This document shows positions 29,083 through 36,724 of a stretch of 36,724 nt of DNA, piece after piece. Both the position numbers and the translations under genes were made by a program. Numbering within the stretch: the stretch's first letter is position 1; each line of letters starts with the position of its first letter. A model generated the notes under the pieces. It saw only the letters and a list, made by a program, of their open reading frames with translations. It was not told where the DNA came from and did no database searches. Origin of the DNA: an uncultured Caryophanales bacterium (GTDB lineage: Bacteria; Bacillota_I; Bacilli_A; RF39; UBA660); the NCBI GenBank assembly GCA_946408655.1, contig CAMJTE010000006.1, positions 1-36,724 on the forward strand, read 5' to 3'.

Positions 29083-29737
29083 CTAATGCCTCAGAAAAAC
29101 TATTTACATGGTGTAAGAATTTATTATTATTACTTTCTATTACATATGAATTATACTTTGCAAGTGATATATCATTATCATTTTTGCATATTGTATATAC
29201 TTTATTATCACTTAAGTTATAATAATTAATTAAATAATCTAATGTACTTGCCTTAGATACTTTACTATTTGTAATATTAATAAAGTTGTTAGATACATAA
29301 GTATTTAGTCCATGAAACTTATCATTTAAAGCCTTTTCTATCTTTTCTGCTACAGTTCTATTACTATACTTAGCAACTATCTTATTAGCTGATCTAAAGT
29401 AATCACTAACAAAACCTGTTGATACATCAATTTTAACATAGTCAATATATTTACTTGATTCAAGTGCATTATAAATAGGTCTTACATACTCTTTATCTAT
29501 ATCAACTCTATATATTACATTTAAAAACTGATCAAATATAGTCGCACCATCATTACATATATAATAATTACATTTTAATTCTTTATTATTAATTATACTA
29601 TTTACATTACTAATATTCTTACCAGTATCTATTATAAACATATTTCCATCATCTACAAATTTATTAACTAACTCTATATTCTTATCTAATTCATTTACAA
29701 ACACTATATCACTAAAAGAACTAACCAATATCTTCAT
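29063..29737 (-). CDS. HAD-like (Cof-type) protein, probably catalytically degenerate
   Basis: Cof-like layout ending CKNDNDISLAKYNSYVIES, but motif I reads SSFSDIVFV instead of DxDGT. Confidence 0.5.
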   Translation of the reverse strand: MKILVSSFSDIVFVNELDKNIELVNKFVDDGNMFIIDTGKNISNVNSIINNKELKCNYYICNDGATIFDQFLNVIYRVDIDKEYVRPIYNALESSKYIDYVKIDVSTGFVSDYFRSANKIVAKYSNRTVAEKIEKALNDKFHGLNTYVSNNFINITNSKVSKASTLDYLINYYNLSDNKVYTICKNDNDISLAKYNSYVIESNNNKFLHHVNSFSEALEKITQD

Positions 29738-29744
29738 AACTAAC

Positions 29745-30275
29745 CTACCCAACTATTATATTACTAATAAAATCTAATAAATTATTAAATGTATCACTAA
29801 TTAAATAAATTAAATTTTTAAACTTACTACTTTTTGCATTACTGTTATCTATTATAATTAATTTAGTATTATCATATTCTTTAATACTAATCTTACTATT
29901 ATACCTTTTATATTTAAGTAAATAATCTGTATCTATATCTGATGTTACATAAAAATATATAACACCTTTAGATAAATAAATAGAATCTTTAAATACATAT
30001 TTATAATGCTTCATAATCTGTTCATAATCGCAAATGATATAATTAATACTATTCTTTTTAAAATACTTATGTAATTTCTTTATATTAATACTTTTACCAT
30101 TAGATTCTAACTTCCTTTTTTTCTTTTGAAATAAACTAATTCTTTCACTCTTACTTATTTCATAAGCATTAACCTTTTTATTCTTTTTTAATACATTAAT
30201 TAGTTTATCGTCTATGCCTAGTGCAAGAACATTACCTTCCATCTTTTTTATTTCATCGAATAAATATTTAAACAT
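29745..30275 (-). CDS. Hypothetical protein
   Basis: ORF between adjacent minus-strand genes with short overlap of the upstream gene. Confidence 0.6.
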   Translation of the reverse strand: MFKYLFDEIKKMEGNVLALGIDDKLINVLKKNKKVNAYEISKSERISLFQKKKRKLESNGKSINIKKLHKYFKKNSINYIICDYEQIMKHYKYVFKDSIYLSKGVIYFYVTSDIDTDYLLKYKRYNSKISIKEYDNTKLIIIDNSNAKSSKFKNLIYLISDTFNNLLDFISNIIVG

Positions 30276-30945
30276 GCAAATCACCTACTATATCATTGAT
30301 TATATAACTTGTAATTAGTAATCCTGCTGTTGCAGGTACAAAGGAATTAGATGGAATTGTTTTAATACCTTTTTTTATAGGTAATTCCTTACTACATACA
30401 ACAGTTAATTTTTTAATCCCCATCTTCCTACAATTACTTCTTATTATCTTTGCAAGTGGATCATAATTTGTTTTATAAATATCCGTAACTTGAAGTAGTG
30501 ATGGATTCATTTTATTACCTGTACCCATAGATGATATTAGTTTAATACCTAACTTATTACATACTCTAATAATACTTAACTTAGTCTTAACTGTATCACA
30601 TGCATCAACTACATAGTCATAATCAGTAATAATAGCATCTATATTACTATCATCAACAAAAGTATTAATAGCAGTAACATTACAATCAGAATTAATAGAC
30701 TTAATTCTTTTTTCTAATACTTCTACTTTAGATAAGCCAATGTTATCGTGTGTCGTCATAAGTTGCCTATTTAAATTAGTTATATCAATTACATCATTAT
30801 CTATAATAGTAATATTTGATATACCACATCTAACCAGTGATTCAACAGTATAACTACCTACTCCACCTACACCTATTACTAATATTTTCTTGACTTTAAT
30901 ATCATTTATTTTATCTCCAACTAATAATTCAAATCTTTCAAACAT
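30268..30945 (-). CDS. tcdA: ThiF/TcdA-type E1-like protein (tRNA threonylcarbamoyladenosine dehydratase-like)
   Basis: VIGVGGVGSYTVESLVRCGI, DNDVIDITNLNRQL, DACDTVKTKLSI, SSMGTGNKMNPSLL. Confidence 0.9.
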   Translation of the reverse strand: MFERFELLVGDKINDIKVKKILVIGVGGVGSYTVESLVRCGISNITIIDNDVIDITNLNRQLMTTHDNIGLSKVEVLEKRIKSINSDCNVTAINTFVDDSNIDAIITDYDYVVDACDTVKTKLSIIRVCNKLGIKLISSMGTGNKMNPSLLQVTDIYKTNYDPLAKIIRSNCRKMGIKKLTVVCSKELPIKKGIKTIPSNSFVPATAGLLITSYIINDIVGDLHV

Positions 30946-31011
30946 ATTATCACTCTCTAAATAACTATCTAAATTGTATCATATTTAATAAAAATTATAA
31001 ATAGAAAAAAA

Positions 31012-31025
31012 TACGATTTCTCGTA
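31012..31025 (-). terminator. Intrinsic terminator of the 31118 gene
   Basis: Minus strand TACGA-GAAA-TCGTA followed by TTTTTTT. Confidence 0.7.
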
Positions 31026-31117
31026 CTTTAATCTTGCCATTTACTACTATAGTAATAATATTTACCATCTGATTGTTTTTTAAATGTCCAGATGTATGTG
31101 TGTGATTACTTTTTTTA

Positions 31118-31831
31118 TTAACCTTCACTGTAATATTGAAGACTTGCAAGGTTTTCAGTCAAATCATAGAAACTGCCATCAGAACGAAGTGCAACTATAG
31201 AATGATATCCGCCACCAGGACTTTTTGGACTAACACCTACTGATAAAAATTTTGTAACGTTCGTAACACCATCAATTTTTCCATATGATTTTATATTATT
31301 GTTTTTTAATGCATAGAATAAAGGTATATATTCTACACTACCATCTTCTAAAAGTATTAACACCGTACTACAACTTGCAGATTGTCCCATACTATCTGTG
31401 AAAACATCTACTATTTTACCAGATATATTTTCAATTTTTATATCTTCATTTCCACTTTTTTCAGAATTTAAATTAAAGTAATCCTTATTTACAAAATCCC
31501 AATTAATTGAAATCATACAAGTATTACTATTACAATCAACATAAATACCATTCATTGTATAATTAGTTGTTACTCTATAACTCATTTTTTCAGTGTCAGA
31601 ATTAAGGCTTTTACTTTCATCAAGACTAATTGTAACTAATTTATTCTCATTACCCGAATCAACTGCTTTATTTGTATTATCTTCTTCTTTTTTTTCTGCA
31701 ACATTATTTTTTTCAATCTTGCTTTCTCCTTTAATACCAAATAAATTCTTATCATATGCAATAAACACACACAATCCTAGTATGATTGCAATCAGTAATA
31801 TAACTATTACTATAAAACTTTTCTTGTTCAT
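31118..31831 (-). CDS. Membrane-anchored hypothetical protein
   Basis: N-terminal TM helix followed by acidic linker and extracellular region. Confidence 0.75.
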   Translation of the reverse strand: MNKKSFIVIVILLIAIILGLCVFIAYDKNLFGIKGESKIEKNNVAEKKEEDNTNKAVDSGNENKLVTISLDESKSLNSDTEKMSYRVTTNYTMNGIYVDCNSNTCMISINWDFVNKDYFNLNSEKSGNEDIKIENISGKIVDVFTDSMGQSASCSTVLILLEDGSVEYIPLFYALKNNNIKSYGKIDGVTNVTKFLSVGVSPKSPGGGYHSIVALRSDGSFYDLTENLASLQYYSEG

Positions 31832-31904
31832 TTTTCTCCTACCTTTCTACAGTAATAGTACAATACATCTTAAAAAAATACAATCATTTTAGATAAAAAT
31901 AAAA

Positions 31905-31931
31905 CTAGTTTACACTTTTTATGTAAACTAG
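31905..31931 (-). terminator. Intrinsic terminator of the DUF4143 ATPase at 31940
   Basis: ctagtttaca/tgtaaactag 10-bp stem, 7-nt loop, followed on the minus strand by TTTTAT. Confidence 0.75.
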
Positions 31932-31939
31932 ATAATTAT

Positions 31940-33217
31940 CTATGGTCTAAGTGAAGTAATTGGAATAATATAAATACCAGTTTCTTTATCTTTGACTATT
32001 GCTTCATAGTGACCTACTATAATACACATAAACTTAGGTTTTTTATGAACATTTTGATAAAACTTATTTAAACTATTTTTCGCTTCTTCAATACTTTTGT
32101 CATTTAGTTTAATTTCAACTGCAGCATATTCTCCTGATGGAAATTCTAATATTGCATCTACTTCATCACCAGATACATTATCTCTAAAGTGATATAATTC
32201 GCCATCTAAATAATCCATGTATATTTTTAAATCTCTTTCTACTAAAGACTCAAACATTAAACTAAATGTATTAAGATCATTAAATAGTTTTTCTTTAGTT
32301 AAAGCGAGTGCAGCACATGCTAAAGAAGGATCTACTAAGTGTCTTTTAGCAGTTTTACCTACTCTTTTAGAAGAACGATAGTTTATTTCAAAAGCTTCTT
32401 GATTATTAATGAGAAATAAATCATCTAAGACACCTAAGTAGTCAGCTATGGTTTGTCTACTTTCAATTAATTCAGTTTCATTTTCATATTCTTCAATATC
32501 TTTTACAATTGTATTATAACTAGCTAAAGAAGACTCATTTCGTGCAAGAGAACGAATTAGCATTCTCATTTTACGACTATTCCTTTTTTTATCTTTTCTC
32601 TCATGAATATCTTTTGTAACAATTGATTCAATGTAATCCTTAGGAATTAAATCGATATTTTTCTTTCCAACATTTGCTGGCCAACCACCTCTAATAATTA
32701 AATTAGCAAGTTCATCGAGTTCTACTTTTCTTTCATATTTACATTCAACTTTATCATTAAACATATCAGTAATTGATACATTTCCAGATGAATCACCTGA
32801 CTCATATAAACTCATTGGATACATGTGCATACTTGCAATTCTACCTGTACCAGAGTGAAACACTTCATCCTCTTTTTCTTCTTTACTGAGTGTTGTTGAA
32901 CTTGTTAATATAAATTTACCTGTATCTTGAGTTTTATCACATTCGTGTCTTACCAAATCCCAAGTGCTTGGAACTATTTGCCATTCATCAATCAACTGTG
33001 GCCACTCATTTATAAAAATATATTTAGGATCAACCTGTGCAAGTTCTCTTGATGGTTTTTCTGTTAAATAAATAACACTATTAGCATGATTTAATGAAGT
33101 CCAAGTTTTTCCACACCATTTTGGCCCCTCGATCGAAACAGCTCCAAAAACATCTAAATACTTACTTATTCTTTCATCTACTAATCTTTTTTGATAATTA
33201 TCATTTTTTAAGCTCAT
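31940..33217 (-). CDS. AAA_14/DUF4143 ATPase
   Basis: EGPKWCGKTWT Walker A, FINEWPQLIDEWQ, LIRGGWPANVG, DEVDAILEFPSGEYAAVEIKL. Confidence 0.92.
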   Translation of the reverse strand: MSLKNDNYQKRLVDERISKYLDVFGAVSIEGPKWCGKTWTSLNHANSVIYLTEKPSRELAQVDPKYIFINEWPQLIDEWQIVPSTWDLVRHECDKTQDTGKFILTSSTTLSKEEKEDEVFHSGTGRIASMHMYPMSLYESGDSSGNVSITDMFNDKVECKYERKVELDELANLIIRGGWPANVGKKNIDLIPKDYIESIVTKDIHERKDKKRNSRKMRMLIRSLARNESSLASYNTIVKDIEEYENETELIESRQTIADYLGVLDDLFLINNQEAFEINYRSSKRVGKTAKRHLVDPSLACAALALTKEKLFNDLNTFSLMFESLVERDLKIYMDYLDGELYHFRDNVSGDEVDAILEFPSGEYAAVEIKLNDKSIEEAKNSLNKFYQNVHKKPKFMCIIVGHYEAIVKDKETGIYIIPITSLRP

Positions 33218-33254
33218 AAATTTTATTCTCCTTCAGTTATATTGCATCATATTG

Positions 33255-33292
33255 TTTAACCACTTTCAATGCTTTTATTTAACCAGTTTCAA
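33255..33292 (-). repeat. Pair of 15-bp direct repeats upstream of the 31940 ATPase
   Basis: tttaaccactttcaa (33255-33269) and tttaaccagtttcaa (33278-33292), 14/15 identical, 23-bp period. Confidence 0.85.
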
Positions 33293-33339
33293 ATTTGCTG
33301 CTTATCAATTTTTAGAGAAAAACTATTTAGTTAACTTTT

Positions 33340-34416
33340 TTACATGTCCCTTTCATATGGAGTAAACTCAAAATCAAAATATATATAATAACCACCATTA
33401 GGTTTTCTTAAATAGTTATATATTAATTCATCTGCACACTTAGATACTTTATTAATTCTAATACAACCATTCTCAGTTAATACAAGTGGTACTACATATC
33501 TTTTTTTAGCTTTTACATCTGTTATATATTTATTATCAATATAAGTATCACTTTTGTAAACCTTAGTTGCACTCCTAAATTTTTTAAAACTATCTCTTAT
33601 ATACTTATCTTCACAGTTTATTATTTTATTAATTATTTCTTTTTCTGATAATGTATATAAATCATCTATAGTAAGATATCCAGCGTTATTCATTGATTTA
33701 CAAATATCTGCTAAAAATTGCATAACACATCTATCTTTATCACTAACCCATTCTGGCCATAATCTTGATACTGTACGGATATATTCTTCACAAACTTCTT
33801 TATCTTTAAAAGTTAATTCTATAATTCCGTCTTCATTTTTAGCTATCACTACATTATTATAGATTTTCCTAATTCTATCTAAATCCCAAACTCTAAAAAA
33901 TGTTAATCCACTTGAAAAATTATACTCAAATCTATCGGCAGATAATTTAGGTGTATCGTTATCAGCAATTGGATATATCTTATAATCAGTAACACTTTCT
34001 AATTTTATATTATCTCGATTTAACAAACTCATTATTTCTTTTGAGTTTCTAATCATATCAGTTGTACGTTCTTCAGTTGATTCTTGAGTTAAAGAGTCCC
34101 CATTCATAAAATCAATACAATGTTTAAATACTGGCGTTGCGATATCATGAAATAAACCAGCTAAAGTCTGCTTTTTATCATGTGTAAAATGCCATATAAT
34201 AAGCGCTACTGCCACACTATGATCTAAATTAGAATAAAAGTATTTAACATCAAAACATTTAGAATAATCAGTTCCACAGCTCATACTTATTTTACCAATT
34301 CTATCCATTTCTTTAGTATTAATATAATCAAATAACCACTCCGGAAATTCTGGTGATAATATTTTAAAGTATTCTTTTATCTCTTCATTTAAATTAATAT
34401 AATATTCACTATTCAT
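33340..34416 (-). CDS. HD superfamily phosphohydrolase
   Basis: NLDHSVAVALIIWHFTHDKKQTLAGLFHDIATPVFKH. Confidence 0.88.
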   Translation of the reverse strand: MNSEYYINLNEEIKEYFKILSPEFPEWLFDYINTKEMDRIGKISMSCGTDYSKCFDVKYFYSNLDHSVAVALIIWHFTHDKKQTLAGLFHDIATPVFKHCIDFMNGDSLTQESTEERTTDMIRNSKEIMSLLNRDNIKLESVTDYKIYPIADNDTPKLSADRFEYNFSSGLTFFRVWDLDRIRKIYNNVVIAKNEDGIIELTFKDKEVCEEYIRTVSRLWPEWVSDKDRCVMQFLADICKSMNNAGYLTIDDLYTLSEKEIINKIINCEDKYIRDSFKKFRSATKVYKSDTYIDNKYITDVKAKKRYVVPLVLTENGCIRINKVSKCADELIYNYLRKPNGGYYIYFDFEFTPYERDM

Positions 34417-34432
34417 ATTCGTAGTAGCTTTT

Positions 34433-35731
34433 CTATAAGAATATAGCCATATATAAAGGAATACTAATTACATTATCAGATATGCCTATATTTTTAGATG
34501 ATAACTTAAATCCTTTTTTTACACCCCATTTATCAATAATTGATCTCATTGATTTTGATTTAGTATTATCTGCAGACTTAACTTCAATTGCAACAGCACA
34601 ATCATCATATCTTATAAAGAAATCCATTTCAATTGTTGAATTGTGTTCAAAATAGTATAGTTTCTTACCAAGTTTTGCAAATATATCACCTATTACATTT
34701 TCATATATTGCACCCTTATATATCCCTAAATTACCATTCAGAACTTCCTTTGCAGAACCATCTTCAAGCATCGCCATTAAAAGTCCGGTATCTCTCATAT
34801 ATACCTTAAAAACATCTGATTTAGCATTACCTTCAAAAGGTAGAGATGGTGTAGATAAATTATAGCAAAAATTAATTATGTTAGCATCATATAACCATTG
34901 TAAACTTCCTTGATACTTCTCTGCCTTGCCACCACTACTAACTAGATTATAACGAAATTTTTTATAATCTTTAGATAAATGTTTAGGTATTGATAAAAAA
35001 CAATCTCTAATTTTTGCTTTTTCACTTTCTTTAGCATATTTTCCTATATCCATCTTATAATCTTCAATGATATCTTTCTGTATTTTTAATACGTTTATAA
35101 AATTATGACTATTTACAAATTCTGAAACAACTGCAGGCATTCCACCAACAATTATGTATTCTTTAAATAACTCCATCATTTTATTATGAATAGAATCTGG
35201 TATTGTTTCTAATTTATCAAAATACTCTTTCAAATAAACAAGTGCATCTTTATTCATTCCATTTGCAATACAAAATTCTTCAAAATCCATAGAATGCATC
35301 TCTAAATGTTCCACATAACCAACTGGATATGATGGTACTTCGTCTCTATAGTTAAGTCCTAATAACGAACCACTTGCAATTACATCAAACCTTGCATCCA
35401 TTGTTAAAAATTTTAATGCTGTAATCGCGCGAGGACATTCTTGTATTTCATCTAAAAATATAATTGTTTCATTTGGAACTAAATTAATGTCAGGTATTAT
35501 TATAGTTAATCTTTTTATAATATTATCAACATCTAATCCACCATCAAATATAGAAGCATATTCATCATTTTCAAAAAAGTTAATCGCTACATAGTTTTTA
35601 TAATTTTCACGACAAAACTTATCAATTATATATGTTTTTCCTACTTGTCTTGCACCTTTTACAATCAAACTTTTTTTATTTTTATTCTTTTTCCAATTAA
35701 GCAAATCTTGATATATTTTTCTTTCTAACAT
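34433..35731 (-). CDS. AAA_14/DUF4143 ATPase
   Basis: KGARQVGKTYI Walker A, IIFLDEIQECPRAI, IIVGGMPAVVSEF, MDFFIRYDDCAVAIEVKSADN. Confidence 0.93.
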   Translation of the reverse strand: MLERKIYQDLLNWKKNKNKKSLIVKGARQVGKTYIIDKFCRENYKNYVAINFFENDEYASIFDGGLDVDNIIKRLTIIIPDINLVPNETIIFLDEIQECPRAITALKFLTMDARFDVIASGSLLGLNYRDEVPSYPVGYVEHLEMHSMDFEEFCIANGMNKDALVYLKEYFDKLETIPDSIHNKMMELFKEYIIVGGMPAVVSEFVNSHNFINVLKIQKDIIEDYKMDIGKYAKESEKAKIRDCFLSIPKHLSKDYKKFRYNLVSSGGKAEKYQGSLQWLYDANIINFCYNLSTPSLPFEGNAKSDVFKVYMRDTGLLMAMLEDGSAKEVLNGNLGIYKGAIYENVIGDIFAKLGKKLYYFEHNSTIEMDFFIRYDDCAVAIEVKSADNTKSKSMRSIIDKWGVKKGFKLSSKNIGISDNVISIPLYMAIFL

Positions 35732-35787
35732 AAAATCACCACAGTTATTGTATCACATAATTTTAATAATAGATAGCATTTCGCCAT

Positions 35788-35837
35788 TTTTTCAAAGGAA
35801 TGTTGTATGCACTATCGAGATTTTTCAAAGGAATGTT
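35788..35837 (-). repeat. Pair of perfect 17-bp direct repeats upstream of the 34433 ATPase
   Basis: tttttcaaaggaatgtt at 35788-35804 and 35821-35837, 33-bp period. Confidence 0.92.
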
Positions 35838-35864
35838 AGTTATTTAATGCTTTTTTAGTATTTT

Positions 35865-36669
35865 TTACAACAAATATTCTAAAAACTTCTTAGTTGCAAA
35901 TGTTAAGTTAATACCTTTATTAGTAGCTAATATAATATCTACTCTAGGAATATCTTTATTAATGTTTAATTCTTTTAGATTAGGATAGTTCCTTTGTGCT
36001 AAATCAATTAGAGTATAACCAATACCAAGTCCGGCATTAGTAAACTCAAGCACTAACTCTTGACTTACTACTTCCATCTTAGGTTTTAGTATAATTCCGT
36101 TAGAAAGGCAATAATTATCTAAACTTTTTCTGCTATTTGACTCTTTCTTTTGTAAAATTAAAGGATAATTATTGATATTATTTATAGAATTTATATCATC
36201 TTTATAGTGTTCAGGATTATAAATAAAACCTTCTTTTAATTTTTTAATTACTTTTAATTCAATACCACTCTCTTTAATATCACTTTCATTATATATAACA
36301 AAATCTAATTTACCTCTTTTTAAATCTTCAATTAGATTACTTGTAAGTTCGTTAGTAATTTTAATATCTATATTAGGATAATTCTTATGAAATTCTTGTA
36401 TCTTATCCATTAATACTAATTTAGTTAAAGTTGTTGATATTCCTATTTTAATTTCTCCTTTATCTAAATCCTTAAAAGATGTAAATTCTGCTTCAGCATT
36501 ATTAATTAATTCAAGTGCATCTTTAATATAACTATAAAACATCTTTCCCTCTTCGGTTAATTCCATACCTTTATTACTTCTTAAAAATAGTGTTCCACCA
36601 AGTTCTGATTCCAACTTTTTAATTGATTGACTAATTGCTGGTTGTGATATAAATAACTCTTCACTAGCG
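35865..36669 (-). pseudogene. LysR family regulator, N-terminus interrupted near the window edge
   Basis: SEELFISQPAISQSIKKLESELGGTLFLRSNKGMELTEEG plus substrate-binding domain; reading frame closes (TGA) just beyond the break and homology stops at about 36670. Confidence 0.75.
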
Positions 36670-36670
36670 C

Positions 36671-36724
36671 GAGGCTGCTGAAAAAGTCAAACTAAAAAAG
36701 ATGATATAGAACATTCTGTTCAGA
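36671..36724. mobile_element. Possible end of an insertion sequence (truncated by window)
   Basis: gaggctgctgaaaaagtc resembles IS termini of the (g)ggctgttgaaaaa type; lies exactly where LysR homology is lost. Confidence 0.45.

Noticed and set aside
31593-31892. Plus-strand ORF antisense to the 31118 gene
   Set aside because: Shadow ORF with no supporting motif

Overview
AT-rich Firmicutes/Tenericutes-like chromosomal segment, mostly minus-strand coding. Housekeeping content: undecaprenyl-P sugar-1-P transferase plus dTDP-rhamnose genes rfbACDB, a glucosaminidase with a dockerin, a short alaS, proS, frr, a SpoIIP-like amidase and a TcdA/ThiF-like E1. Accessory modules sit between these genes: an IS91-like HUH transposase paired with a tyrosine recombinase and flanked by a near-perfect 20-bp inverted repeat; a type III toxin-antitoxin locus of the ToxN/CptN type (promoter, two 43-nt pseudoknot-forming repeats, terminator, toxin); next to it a second promoter/structured RNA/terminator/small nuclease-like ORF locus that may be an undescribed analogue; a prepilin whose C-terminus looks like a diversity-generating-retroelement variable region; three AAA_14/DUF4143 ATPases, each preceded by its own pair of short direct repeats overlapping the -35 region; a DUF1016/YhcG nuclease split by one in-frame TAG; a Fic protein lacking the canonical His; and a LysR gene cut at the window edge by a putative IS end. 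No tRNA, rRNA, CRISPR array or reverse transcriptase was recognised. Product names come from reading the translations; no database search was run.
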